Below are positions 33,233 through 45,001 of a DNA stretch of 64,000 nucleotides, piece by piece. The notes under the pieces were generated by a model. The model was given only the letters and a program-made list of their open reading frames with translations. It was not told the DNA's origin and searched no databases. The first letter of the stretch is position 1, and every line of letters begins with the position of its first letter. Source of the DNA: Margaritifera margaritifera (Eukaryota; Mollusca; Bivalvia; Unionida; Margaritiferidae); the NCBI GenBank assembly GCA_029931535.1, contig JAQPZY010001094.1, forward strand, positions 310,001-374,000, written 5' to 3'. A program made the position numbers and the translations under genes.

Positions 33233-34144
33233 ATGGAGGAGTACGTCCGTTTGTGGAAAGAATTTAACGTGAGTATCAACGCGGATTGGCGTAATGAGAC
33301 TTTACCCTACGGCGGACTAGGCATGCAGTATCTCTACTTATCCGCCCATAAAAGATCCTGCCAGGCTACGGCCGTGGGGGACGCCCAAATACAACGCTTT
33401 GAGATGACGCTGGATCATTATTCGTAGCCAGGCTGGGGAGGCGAGAATGAATGGGCCGTCTTTATCATCAGTCGTGCTTTACGTAAGCCGGTGTAGAGCG
33501 TACCAGCGACAGCATCCGAAAGTATGTCTGGGCAATCCTTGGCGTGCAGACGCAAACATTATCTACGATAGTGGGGGTCGGGAAGGCCTTTTACGCGCAA
33601 ACGCAGTTCCTTGCGAATGTCGAGGCAAAGATCGCTATGATCGGTGCCAGAGTCGGTCCACAAGGTGCTGGGTTATGCCAAAAGCAAGCTGGACTACGTT
33701 GTAGGCGGAGACCTTTACACAGTACCTTCGGACATGGACCTTAAAGTGGGTACAGATGAAGGATACAATAACAAACGTCTGATAGCTGGTGAGGGCCTGT
33801 CACTGGGAACCAACAATAACGTCAATACGGTTAAACCTTCCCCACCGACTCCAGCCACCCCAGCCTCGATAGTGAGGCAGTCCAGGTCATATATTGTAGC
33901 TCCAACCGCCACTGGTGCAAGCCAGCCAAACCAGCCTCAGCCAGTCGTACACGATCGGGCAAGTTTTGATCAACCACCAGCACCAGCTGCGGCTAAACTT
34001 AGACGTCTAGTGAGGGGTCAGCGCGTGGCTATAGAATATGAGGACAATGAGACAGCGCTGGTTGCAACAGGGGTATCGGCAGGCATGTTGACTATATGGC
34101 TTTTACGGCCGCTCTCAGCAACAAGGAAACAATGGTTCATATAA
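33233..34144 (+). pseudogene. Unrecognised viral protein with Pro/Ala-rich C-terminus
   Basis: Three plus-strand frames in succession. 33233-33427 starts MEEYVRLWKEFNVSINADWR. A shifted part near 33560 has TLSTIVGVGKAFYAQTQFLA. Finally 33644-34144 runs open for 166 codons with KVLGYAKSKLDYVVGGDLYT, a Pro/Thr/Ala-rich linker (residues about 65-105 of that part), a basic patch KLRRLVRGQRV, and a hydrophobic near-terminal stretch (LVATGVSAGMLTIWLL) that could anchor in a membrane. The last 166 codons are among the longest open stretches in the element. No family recognised; a virion-associated protein is plausible from composition. Confidence 0.42.
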
Positions 34145-34149
34145 TACCC

Positions 34150-34720
34150 GGGAGCGCCGCTGCTGCCTTTAGCATTTCAGCCAGCCTAGTCAGCTGCTTT
34201 TTAATTCACTTCTTCGCTCCTCCAGACTCAGGAGAATGAGGACTTGGTGGTGCTACTGCTGCTGCTGTGGCTGGGATTGCTCCTCCTCCAGTGCTGGAGA
34301 CCACGATCGTGAAATAATAAATCATAGCACGGCTTGCATCTAGGCAATGGTAATGCCTTGTTCGCGAAACAAGTACCCCAGCCTTTCAGCTAGAGTTAGA
34401 TCTGCCTGTCTAATCTGGGCAAACGTTTTTTCTGATTGCGGTCAACTGCAACCTTAATAGAAAGTTACCTGGATTTAACACATGCTGTTTTAACTCTCAA
34501 TCCTAGGATGTAGCCGCACGCTAAGCATTTGGATACTATCGTTCTTCTTACTGTTGCGCGCGTTCTGTACTTTGCTTGAGCGCGGTTCTTCGGAGTCGAA
34601 CGCAACTATTTTAGCCTGAGTACTGGCCCGATCACCTCGCAAGGTTTGAAGCCTACTATTTAATTAATTCCCCATTTTTGGACGGACGTCCCCACATCTT
34701 CGTTTTATCCTCATGAGACT
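34150..34720. other. Intergenic stretch of the viral element
   Basis: A CTG/CTC-rich patch at 34220-34300, otherwise no frame that I can support. It separates the plus-strand gene ending at 34144 from the minus-strand gene ending at 34724. Confidence 0.4.
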
Positions 34721-34723
34721 CAT

Positions 34724-35382
34724 TTAATGTTTTTCTTTTAGGTAGCTAGCTGCCGCTTTAGTAAGCGGATTCAAATCTTCAGTGGGAATCGAAGCTGCAC
34801 CCCCGGGTCGAACAGCGACCACTAGCTCCTCAGTTGGCTTGTGTGCCTTCGGGGGCGTTTTAATTTGTATAGGCTGACGGATAATGTGAAAATCGCTGTT
34901 TAGTCTCAAGCTATGCAGTCTTTTTAGGTAGTTAACACAGTATGGATATATCAGGAGTCCTTTTGTGTACTCAAGCTGATAATTACCTTCACAAAACGTT
35001 AACAAACCCTGATAGGGGCCTGCTGTGGGGATATCGAAAGCCGAATATAACGGATTGGTCCTAAGCGCATTATTTCTAATAAAGGTATATAGCCTTTCCT
35101 TTACCCACATTATACGCAAGCTTCTTGCTTGGTCGGGGTTATTCTCCTTTTGACGGACATATTTATCTTCTAACCCTTTTGGCCCGTCTACGATCAACGA
35201 TGCGTGAACACATCGGTGGGATAGTCCTCTGCGGGAACACAAAACGGATCACCTATGTAAATTTCCGCGGGAACATCATCATCGTAGTCGTTGTAAAGAG
35301 GATTAGGACTGAATTCCTTTAGTTCTATATCCTCTCCTCCTGTAACCATGATATTAGTTAAACAGAACACGCGAACGTTCAA
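34724..35382 (-). pseudogene. Unrecognised viral gene divergent from the capsid gene
   Basis: Starts near 35349 (VTGGEDIELKEFSPNPLYND, then an Asp-rich acidic segment and IYIGDPFCVPAEDYP). It changes frame near 35210 and then runs open to 34724 with ARSLRIMWVKERLYTFIRNN, IPTAGPYQGLLTFCEGNYQL, and a Lys/Pro-rich end. Total about 200 residues with one break. Its start lies back-to-back with the capsid start at 35388, implying a shared divergent promoter. A virion protein is plausible; I cannot name it. Confidence 0.42.
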
Positions 35383-35387
35383 TTAAG

Positions 35388-36440
35388 ATGTCGCGGTACA
35401 GTAACAAGCTCGGCCCCTTTCGTGCTTCCCTTCGACCCCTAAGGTATGGTGGTGGTTACCAATAACCTCAACACCGTAGAGCAGGATCAGTTGCTCGTCG
35501 TACGACTTCCCAATATGGGTGGTGACAACGTCATCGTCCCTGGCAGCGCTAGGCTGGATTTCACCATCGCACTTTCGGGCGGTAGTACCGCTCCAGATGC
35601 TAACCACACAATCGTGAAAAACCTCTGACGGGCGATCGTTAAAAGGTTTAGCGGTAAGATGGAATGGGTAGAAGTAGCGTCTTTTGATGATGCTGATATC
35701 TGGGGAGCTTATAAGGATTTGTGGTTTACGGACAAGTGGCGGACCAATGCTGGCTAACAAGGCATACAGACCAACAACTGCACCAGAATCCGCATAGCGG
35801 ATGGCAGTACCGTTGCTTCTAATCAGTCTGACGCCTCTATCGCCTCAGTCTATGGTAACAATTTTTTTTATATATCTCCCTTGACTTTAAGTTGCTAAAC
35901 GACCACATGCCCTTTTACCAAAAAGGCCTTGCTGACCGCCTCATCTTTGAGATTACCTTTAACACCTACAGTAGGGTCATCCAAAGCACGAACGTTGGGG
36001 CTAGCTATGCCATCAGCGGCTTCTCCCTGGAGTCCGAAGTGGTAACCTACGCCGAGCTCGCCCGCACAAGCAATAATCAATATTTGGATAAGACAGCCTT
36101 CTTATACATCCGAGTGCTCAGGAACCGCAAAGTGGTAGCTGATAAAAGCGACACAGTATAGAACGTTGACCTTAACACGCCAGCCAACAGTCTGAAGGCT
36201 ATTGTCCTGCTTTTTGAAGACGCAGCCACAGAAAGCAGTTAGTCTCGTACATAACATAGCTCAGATATATGACATAGATCTTGTGCTATGGCTGATCCCT
36301 GATGATAATGAAGTGGTAAAAACGTACGCGGTCTACCAAGCGAGACTTAGCGCAAACATGACGGCCTCTCTGGGTGTGACTCTCGTCAATCTAAACTCCG
36401 TGGCAGTAGGGCGCTTCCTTCCTAACGATAATAACGAATA
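35388..36440 (+). pseudogene. Hexon-like major capsid protein (double jelly roll), degenerate
   Basis: Starts at ATG 35388 (SRYSNKLGPFRASLRPLRY), shifts to the frame with NNLNTVEQDQLLVVRLPNMG and NVIVPGSARLDFTIAL (35456-35628), and continues after a stop with DDADIWGAYKDLWFTDKWR. It then runs in another frame at 35892-36161 with DHMPFYQKGLADRLIFEITF, SLESEVVTYAELA and RVLRNRKVVADKSDT. LNTPANSLKAIVLLFED follows after a stop. This order (distal N-terminal strands, a DHxPFYxxGLxDRLxFE segment, 'SLKAIVLLF') is that of the hexon-like capsid proteins of Polinton- and adintovirus-like elements in marine invertebrates. The part to 36440 has LWLIPDDN and may be the C-terminal end. About five breaks. 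Confidence 0.62.
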
Positions 36441-36849
36441 GTTGGATAGAGATCTAAATGAAGACCCATTCGTGAGGGCCCCCTTATCGCAACTCGCTAG
36501 TAATTAAGTACGGTACGGCATTAGCCCCACTCGCGGCGGGGATCTTCACCTACCGACACATCAAATTTAACAATAAGACGGGTGTAGTTAAAGATGGCGA
36601 CGCTCAACGACGTATCGAACTTGGACCGACTTTGAATCGTCTTCGAAGAAGTGCAACCAAAAGGTCGAACAGGTAACCAAGCAAAAACACCCTGGTAGAG
36701 TCGCGGCTGGTGAAAAGCTTGCCGCTGAAATGTATAGACGCCCATAGGCTCATAAACCTCGATGATGGGTAAATATTTGTTTAGGACGAAGCCCCCTGAT
36801 CTGGGACGCATGGAATTTGAGGATGCAACCAAGGCTGTCGTTATCACCG

Positions 36850-38120
36850 CTCTGAGCCTGTGGACTCCGGCTCCAACTGCGCCTTTTCCAAGATAATATC
36901 TTCGTTGTCGACCCATCGAAAACCATCAGTAAGAAGGCTCTGCATTATCGCCTAGCCATAGAGGTTGCTATTACGGAGGTAGAGGATCTAGCTGGTGCGT
37001 TTGGATGTGTCGTTGTCCAAGCACCTTGGGCTCTTGGTCTTCGCGTGCCGCTTACTGACATCGGGTGCCTCTCTCGACGAATAGGTGCATATTTATGTCT
37101 GTAATCAGCTCAAACTCTGCTCCCGTGGTTTTTAGATGAAGGTCTGTGCTCATTCCCGGGGTGTTAAAGTAGTGAGGAAGCTCTGTGCCATACGTTTTTA
37201 AAGAGGTGACTTGGATGGCTTAAAAGTATCAGCCAGAAGCAGCACGTCTGTCTTGAAGTAAAGGTCGTGATAGTCCCGCACGGTCTTGCAACCGAAGGTA
37301 TCCCATATGCTCCTGGCGTGCTGGCAGTCCTCGGAGGATATACCCTTACGGCTGAGACTGCTGTAGAAGACCTCGGGTGGAGGTAGCTGCGTCTCATTAA
37401 ACCGGTCCAAGCCATCCCTATACTCGTACGGATATACATCCTTTGAAGTCAGAAGGGTGACATCGTGTTCGGTATGCCGGCGGGTTATATGCAAGCCATG
37501 CTGGGTTAGGTCATGGTAGGAATTTATAGCTCTCTACAAACTGGAGCTGACCTTGGGAGAAGGTCATATACTTTTCCATATTGTTGGAATGGCTTTGATC
37601 TCTGCCGTCGAGGGTGCTTCCAGATCTGTCATCAGCAGGTGGCCATCCTAGTTTCACAGTTTATGAAATATGAAGGGTACTTTAGTTTTTTTTCTGGGCT
37701 AAGTTGAAGCTGAAGGCTGCATCTGTTATGGGCGGCTCCTCGATTTTTGACCGGTGATGTGGCAGTGAATTCTCACCCAGTCCATACCAAGATGCTTTCG
37801 GCAGATATGACATACCATAACCTTTATAAACGTCTTGGTGTTGGTAGCAGTAATAACCAGAGTGCGAGGGTTGGGTAATACCTCTCAGATACCAACCAGC
37901 TCTTCCTCTAGGCTTTCCATAAGTTTGGATACCGCATCATTTCCTCTGTATAAAACTGCAGGTCGGTTTTGCAACCACATCGCCGGACTATGTAGCAGAA
38001 GCCTCATGGAGGTTGGTTGGCAGTTTTATGGGTGTCGCTGTAGGTAGGATCAACCTCTTCTCTTTTCACAGACACGTTAAAGATCTCGAGGTCCGCGTAT
38101 ATGACATAGGGTACGGACAT
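36850..38120 (-). pseudogene. Family-B DNA polymerase with HNH/endonuclease VII-like zinc segment, truncated
   Basis: Starts near 38120 (SVPYVIYADLEIFNVSV, exonuclease motif with the D-x-E pair). Then come a zinc segment with CHICRKHLGMDWVRIHCHIT (about 37800) and a frame-shifted RGAAHNRC, the layout of recombination endonuclease VII folded into this polymerase class. Next are NNMEKYMTFSQGQLQFVESY (about 37590), YPYEYRDGLDRFNETQLPPP (about 37430), RDYHDLYFKTDVLLLAD (about 37240), ELITDINMHLFVERGT (about 37090) and ILYLRNSNLYG (about 36960), the polymerase motif A region. The catalytic Asp there appears replaced and the later palm motifs (including DTDS) are absent: the sequence stops after about 36860. 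Protein-primed replication is inferred. Six or more breaks. Confidence 0.7.
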
Positions 38121-38171
38121 CTGATGACAGAGGTGCTTAAAGTATAGCTGATAGAAAGGAGAGTACAATCT

Positions 38172-38882
38172 TTATCTCTCATCAATCGAAGCAAAACGCA
38201 CTGTGATGGGCTTTGGTCCACACTGTTGGATTGGGACTTCTTTGTGTGGATTTATCAAATACATTTGATCAACTTGACAGCTGTCTTTTTGAAGACACTG
38301 CTCGAATAGATCTCCGACAATCTCATACACGTGGGGGATACGGGGGGAGGGGGGCGGGGCTATATTGCTTCAAACCTTTTCCGCATATTTTCTCCGCTCC
38401 AAGTTTAAGACAAAAAACATAATCAGCCCAGAGCGACGGCCACCCCCACCCCCACCCCGCCCAAAGACCTCCTCCGCCGGCCTTGGTTCTCTCATGGTGG
38501 TGAAAGATGGTTAGCGTATAAATAAATAAATAAATAAATAAATAAATATATATCGTGGTGGTGTAAGATGGTTGGCGTATAAATAAATAAAAAAATAAAT
38601 AAATAAATTATATATATATATCCAACAGACTTAAAGATAAACTTCACATGGTGACATACGACTTAGCTATCTCGTAATTTCAACTTACTATCACGTAATT
38701 ACGAGTTAGCTATCTCGTAATTACGAGTTAGTGTCTCGTAATTAAAAGTTCGCTATCTCGGAATTACGAGTTAGTATCTCGTAATTATGAGATAGTAAGT
38801 CACAATCACGAGATACTAAGTTGTAATCACGAGATAAAAAAATTGATTTCCACGTGGCACTATCAGGCTTCCGTATCCGCGG
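38172..38882 (-). repeat. Right terminal inverted repeat of the 11.5 kb element
   Basis: The inverted match to 27366-27897, with an extra segment at about 38430-38610 made of a G/C-rich run, two copies of 'gtggtggtg.aagatggttngcgtataaataaa', and (AAAT)n. Its inner part (38172-38340), read on the minus strand, is open for over 50 codons, for example VYEIVGDLFEQCLQKD and QMYLINPHKEVPIQQCGPKP. The outer part carries CTCGTAATTACGAG palindromes at 38660-38835. Confidence 0.72.
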
Positions 38883-38884
38883 TC

Positions 38885-39720
38885 ATCCACTCTCAATCGT
38901 TTAAATTTAAAAAATTCCTTTTTTTCATAAATAAAGGATATAATTTTTGTTTGTTTTCTAGACGGCAACTATGATTGGATTAAAACAAGTTTCAATATTA
39001 CCTTTTTATCTCATCTTTTTTAATTTAAGGTCTTTGTGAAGATTTGAATTGTAGCAATAATGAATCATCACCAGTGGATTCGAAAAATGACACATCATTG
39101 CTTTCAAATCCCTAAAAGCCTTTTCTAATATGTATCAATTGGCGACGTATTTGTATGTCCATAGATATTGGACGAAAAAAAATTATGTATAACTTTAGAG
39201 CCTGAAGGTGTAGCTACGATAGTTTTCACTTATTATTACAGAATTCAGGGGCCTGATGCTGCAATATTTTATTTACAAAATGGCGATTTAGAGAGACCAA
39301 AAGAGAAAACATTTATTACTCCCTCAAAAAAGAAAAAGAAAAAAATATATAAAGAAAATCTCATAAGTCATGCTTTGCACTCGAAGATTTCATGCAAGAC
39401 ATAATATACACAATTAAACACTGCTTTTAACGTTGATGGCTGATGAGAAAGTCAGTCGTCAAGAATATAATCAAAATGCAATTTAAAACAATAAAGCACG
39501 ATAAATAATTATAAATGAACATTATGGACTCCTGAAAGGGTTAAAAGAATATCGTGCAAACATTTTTATATCCTCTTTTATCAGCAGCCCCCTCTCCCTC
39601 TCCCCCGATGATCCGTAATAAAGAAATTAGAAATCTAAATTAGCTGCAAAAGAAGAAAAAACATGTTTCTTATTCCTACATTCCCAAGTGCCAGGATTGA
39701 TCTGTTCTGGTTCACAGTTT
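38885..39720. other. Intron of the host gene, no gene recognised
   Basis: AT-rich intron sequence between the viral element and the exon at 39724. The open frame at 39168-39404 has no recognisable motif. Confidence 0.4.
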
Positions 39721-39723
39721 TAC

Positions 39724-40007
39724 CTTGTTAAAGCATTTTCCTTAGTAGCGGTTTCCTTCCGAAGTTCATCCTCTAATTCTGTAATTTTACATTCCAATTT
39801 ATACATCTTCTGTTGCAATTCAAACAAGTTGTCCGAGGGGTCATGTCTATCAGCGTTCTCTTTCCGCAATTTTAATTGTTGTTGCGAATTTCTTGGACCA
39901 ATGGTGGGGCTGCTACTGGCTGCCTTTTGTCCCTGCTGTACATCCATATCCTCCCGCGATTGTTGTGGATTGGAGTTGGGGATATGTGAAGCTTTCGCCA
40001 TAATTTC
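39724..40007 (-). CDS. Coiled-coil exon of the MIEAP-like host gene (94 codons)
   Basis: Acceptor 'gttgccttcag' and a donor 'gtaaaa' bracket 284 bases. It begins in phase 0, matching the exon at 41898-41737, and ends two bases into a codon, matching the exon at 26505. The first half is polar and Ser/Gln-rich (SREDMDVQQGQKAASSSP). The second is a clear heptad coiled coil (LFELQQKMYKLECKITELED). The intron that follows is 13.2 kb long and contains the viral element. Confidence 0.68.
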
Positions 40008-40009
40008 CT

Positions 40010-41735
40010 GAAGGCAACAAACAACAAAAACTTTAGACCAATTTTGGAAATCGTTTGGTTCCACAAAGTCTATAGATGTAAGCCATCACATTTCTTTTCG
40101 TCCCCTCCCCAGTCAGCTGCACCCCTCGGAGCTGCAGTCAAGATTCACCTACACACCCTCTTGAGTCATCGTACCAACTATTGTCATCCTTCCTCAGTCG
40201 ATGTGCACGGAGTTCGAGTTACAGGGAAGAGTCCGTATTTATATATGAAAATTTGACATTTTTTCCTACACGACCCCACTTCTCTTTGCGACTTAATACA
40301 GGATATGAAACCATTTGTGTAATCTACTCATCCTCATACAAAATCATACCAATATGATCAATTTCTCCGCGAACTGTGTACAAGAGTTTAGTATGCAATG
40401 ATAAGATAATAACGACGGACACACGGACGCATAGATACACGGACGGACATGACCTATTACAATATATACCAAAAGTGCAAGCAAAAATGTACAAAACAGT
40501 CCCTCATTCATAACAAATACGTGTATATTACATTACAAATTTAATGACCAAGTTGACGAGTAACCTAACCGGCTAGCATAGAACTTATGTTGAGGCTGTG
40601 ATTAACTCAGTAGTTCGCCCTCGCATATAATATTTATTTAGACGAATTTAGGTACACTTTCTTAATGCTACGGTTGATTGTGATTAGTATTATAGCAAGC
40701 ATATGTCTACTGCAAAGTTTCTGTTGGGTTTTCCCAAAAATAAATTCTTAACGTTTGGCCTGAAAATGTACTCAAACTTGAGAGGTGTATGTAAGTGGTG
40801 CCTAGACATAATTTTAAAGTGCAAAATTTTAAAAAGTACAGAGCGCAATTGAAATGTACTAAAGGTCCGTATACTAGTTTCCTCTTAAAACAAAATAGAA
40901 GGCAAAATTAGTTTTATAACGGTTGTTTGGAGAAGTGCATATAATGCTATTCGTTGGATCTATTAAATTTAAGTGTAATACATGTTCAAGCGGTCACATA
41001 TTATTATTGAACAGCCGTACCATCAGATCTCTGCAAATATAACTAACATTTAGTCAGATAACTTTGTCAAATATGCAAGACAGACAAATACTAATTGATT
41101 AATAATTATAAGATAACTTTTTTGGTATAAAAGGAACTTTAATGTTATTCCAAGTTTCTTGAGACGCATTATTTTCATTCAGGTTTTTGAAGCTATTATT
41201 CCACATTATTATTAATTGATTCACATTTGCCGAAAAAGTATTTATGCGCATGGAACTAAGATATATTGTTCATCAAAATGCTGATCGTGCCCCACCCCAT
41301 CTCACGCCCCTTCCAGTCCCCACGCTACTCCTACGAAGCCTATTTGAGGTCCCATGTCCAATCAGTTACAAAAAATACAATGAAATCAACTCCGCTTTTG
41401 AAACAGAAATGAAGTTCAAAAACGAAATATTGCCAAAAATCACAGACGAAATATTTCATAAGCAGACATTCAAATAATCAGTGTGCATCTAAATTGAAAT
41501 TGCATGCCATGCATAAACTAATTCGTAGATTTTTAAATTATTGCTTCTTAGAATTAAATGACATCATCAAATAAGGTTCACCTACTCTGCCATTTCTAAA
41601 ATATGACAATCTTGTTTTAGGCGAGTTACAGCTCATGAAGGATAATTTCCTCTGTTGTTTAAATTTTGCATCTTATTATTACTAAAATAAATAGTATTAT
41701 TAATTAACGGTATTATAAATTATGCGATCACCTTA
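40010..41735. other. Intron of the host gene, no gene recognised
   Basis: Mostly AT-rich. An open frame at 41244-41477 has a Pro-rich start and a Lys/Glu end, but no splice sites or motif I can support. Confidence 0.4.
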
Positions 41736-41736
41736 C

Positions 41737-41898
41737 CTCTTTTGTTACGAACACTTGTGCCACAATATCAAGGTTCAAAACAACCGCTTGCAAGTCATTG
41801 TTCATGTCTTCCGTATTCTTTACTGTCTCTTCCAATTGATGCAATACAAAGTCCAGGCACTTTGTGAAGTGCTTAGCCCTTGTCATTGGATCCAGTGC
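41737..41898 (-). CDS. Exon of the MIEAP-like host gene (54 codons)
   Basis: Acceptor 'ccaacgttttag' and a strong donor 'gtaagg' bracket exactly 54 codons, phase 0 at both ends. The protein is helical with a repeating hydrophobic pattern (HFTKCLDFVLHQLEETVKNT, then DLQAVVLNLDIVAQVF). Both neighbouring exons fit its phase. Probably part of the helical N-terminal half of the protein. Confidence 0.66.
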
Positions 41899-42404
41899 CT
41901 AAAACGTTGGTCAGAATGACAATGTGTTGGTTTACGCATTCAAATTGTGAATAATAATACTGTCAAGAAACTAGTTTGAAAGGATCAGTACTTTATGTTT
42001 ATAATTTTTAGGAGAGATAACAACATCACTTCCATTGATGGTGTTTATCTCATCTAAAGTTGCTTGAGTTTATTAAGTATTAGTGAATGCCATTTCATAA
42101 TTTCATTGACATGTAGCCTGTTACATTACTTCGAAAGAATGAGATCTTTAAAAGTTTTGTATTTGCATTTACGTAAAGGTCATGTGTGATTTGTCTGTTC
42201 TATAACTTCCATAGGAAAATATTAGTTCCTGATATGAACGTTAGTAAAGTCTATTTTGCCTAAATGAAGGAACTATTTATAAAAGCAAAGAAACAAACAA
42301 GCAGAAACATACTATTATTTCAAAGTTTTTCTTTTCTTTATTGACACGACATCTTATTTCATGCGAAATACATAATGGTCCTAAACTACTGGATTTGTTT
42401 CTTT

Positions 42405-43260
42405 TAAAGACAAAACCTCTCAAGACTGAAACCTCACTAAATCGAACATCTCTTTAAACCGAAACATTTTTATTCCTTCTGGTCTCGAATGTTTCCTTTT
42501 TTACTTTTCAATAAAAAAAAATTATGCAGTAAACCGAAATTTCTCTACTATGAAAACCGAACCAAATTTACTTTCGGTCCAAGTTTTCATTTTTGCACTG
42601 AAATGAATTCCACTGAACCGAAACTTACGTAGAACGTGGCCATGCGTAAAGTCAAACAAAGCCCGGCCACACACTAGCCCGGCCCACACACTAGCACAGA
42701 TTAAGGCTAGTGTATACAATAGTTTGTTTTGTTTGCTGGTTGGTTTTAACGGCACCTCTGACATTTTACTGGCTATATCATACCGAGGAAATGGGAGCGA
42801 AGTGCCTTATCCTCCCCTTGGATTTGATCATCTATGTCTGATAATATACACCAAATAACCTTCAGTCAACTGGCTGTTGAGCATAATATAGGGCTCTCGC
42901 CCTTACCTTGACATTTCGAACGACAAAAACCCAAAAATATTTGTTTCGCAACATTGTTGTCTCATATTTACCTGCAAGTAACATTTTATCAAATCATGTG
43001 AATTTAGACAAAATGGCGTATGCAGGTATTTAACACGACTAGTGTAAGCACTTACAGTATGAATATGAACAGAAACAAGATCATTATATTATTAAAAACG
43101 TAAAGTAGAGATTAATCCGTATGGATATGTTATAACTCAAGGAACATAACTTATTGTGTCGTATTGTGGGTAAAATTTCAGAACCTCAGTGAATCGAAAA
43201 CCTCTCAAAACCGAAATATTTACTTGTGGCGACGCTAGAAAATGTCCAGTAGCACATGAC
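42405..43260. repeat. Scattered pieces of a pogo/Tigger-like MITE
   Basis: Several segments contain variants of 'aacctcnctaaatcgaaac' and 'aaaccgaaat' (42412-42470, 42530-42630, 43180-43225). This wording is typical of the ends of pogo/Tigger-type DNA transposons. Boundaries are unclear. A SINE-like piece with 'ggttttaacggcacctct' lies between at 42735-42830. Confidence 0.3.
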
Positions 43261-43450
43261 ATTATTATACAAATCTGATCTCGAACACACGAATTTCTTC
43301 CGCCATAACGTTGCTTCTTGAAGCATTCAATCTTTATTGTATCGCTCTTAATAGCGACGAAATTTGTATTCATAACAATATTGCGTTTGCTTCAAATACA
43401 CAAAAACTCAGAATAACAGAATGTCATGTTTTGACTAAAGGGACTCTCTC

Positions 43451-43557
<107 letters not shown>

Positions 43558-43985
43558 GAATGAGAGTAAGAGAGAAATAAACTTTTTGCAAACGAACTCT
43601 GAACTATTATCTGAGAATTAACGTTAATAAAGCAATGGGGACTAATTAATTGAACTAGATAACAGATCTGCATCCTGCCGATACGTTAGTTTTCTATTAT
43701 TCGCGTGATATTCAGGATAGTATGCGTGACATAAATAAGACTATTTTGACCAGATGAGGACGGTTGGATAAATAAAGATTTACTCGTTTCAAAACATGCT
43801 TTCGCGTTATATATTGTAGGGTACAAATGTTAAATATGTTTGAAATATGTTACGTACAGATCTGGACATTGTTAAAAGCCTCATCTGCTACCTGTCTAGA
43901 CGATGTAGACAATATTGTTAAAATTCTAGAAATGAGGAGAAAAAAAGAATGAAAACACTGCAATATTGCTCTGTATTAAACAAGG

Positions 43986-43989
<4 letters not shown>

Positions 43990-44043
<54 letters not shown>
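43990..44043. repeat. (TG)n microsatellite
   Basis: About 54 bp of TG, intronic to the host gene. Confidence 0.95.
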
Positions 44044-44044
<1 letters not shown>

Positions 44045-44422
44045 AGGTACGGCTGAGAATTAAGAAACAATGTTCATATTGACCTTCATATTTTATTTAG
44101 ATTTTACGTGTAAACATAGTTGTAAAAAACTAAAAAAAAACTTTAAACTGTGTATATTGTTTGCAGCGTCTTCTTTAGTATACCCAATCTTCATCTCCTG
44201 AGAATCGATTATGAACACTCACTGTTTTAGATTGTGGGTCAAGTGTGTATTAGGCGGTAGTAGATTTCAGCCTGGAAAACTGGAATATGCTTTTCCCATG
44301 TCTTTTTGAAAAAAGAAAAAGATATAGAGAAATGTTTGCCATGATCATCCCAAATCTAAGATTCTCACAGATTTGTAATAATGCAGTAATAAAACATTGT
44401 CTAAGCATGAATAATAGCATAC

Positions 44423-44582
44423 CTGTAAATCAATCCTCCCATAATATTTCACAAAGTCCTTGATATCCTTTGTCGTCCGTTTCATTTCCGTATCCGCCTC
44501 TCCAGCGTTTTTTAAGGTTTCCAGATAATACTTTATTTTCTTTATTTCATTCTTCAGAATCCGTGATTGTTCTTGAACTGCA
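44423..44582 (-). CDS. Coiled-coil exon of the MIEAP-like host gene (53 codons)
   Basis: Acceptor ending 'cttttttgcag' and donor 'gtatgc' bracket 160 bases. It starts by completing a codon, as the exon at 53915-53841 requires, and ends in phase 0, as the exon at 41898 requires. The protein is a basic/acidic coiled coil (SRILKNEIKKIKYYLETLKN, then EMKRTTKDIKDFVKYYGRID). Helical coiled coils in the N-terminal half agree with the MIEAP family layout. Confidence 0.66.
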
Positions 44583-44651
44583 CTGCAAAAAAGAGCATGA
44601 TATTTTCATGCATGCATCCATCAATACATACATACATACGTACCAGAACAT

Positions 44652-44654
<3 letters not shown>

Positions 44655-44690
<36 letters not shown>

Positions 44691-44701
44691 GCAATGCTAA
44701 A

Positions 44702-44732
<31 letters not shown>
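44655..44732. repeat. (TAA)n and inverted (TTA)n repeat pair
   Basis: About 36 bp of TAA, a 14-bp spacer, then about 30 bp of TTA. The two halves could form a hairpin. Confidence 0.9.
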
Positions 44733-44936
44733 GTCTTTCTTAGACGATGTCTATATTATCAACTGAAAGAGTAAATGCACATGTAAAACTATGATCTTTC
44801 ATTTCATACATGTTACACTTGATTGAAAAATGACCTCGATTTGCATCCCAATTCTTTCAGCTACAAAATTGTTTAAAGTCAAAGGGAAATTGACTAATAA
44901 GCTATAATAGGTTGACATGTGATTCTCTTAGTATAA

Positions 44937-44940
<4 letters not shown>

Positions 44941-44999
<59 letters not shown>
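44941..44999. repeat. (CT)n microsatellite
   Basis: About 59 bp of CT. Confidence 0.95.

Positions 45000-45001
<2 letters not shown>

Noticed and set aside
28838..36440. Herpesvirus-like (malacoherpesvirus) origin for the viral genes
   Set aside because: The polymerase and capsid pieces match the Polinton/adintovirus-like type, not herpesvirus genes.
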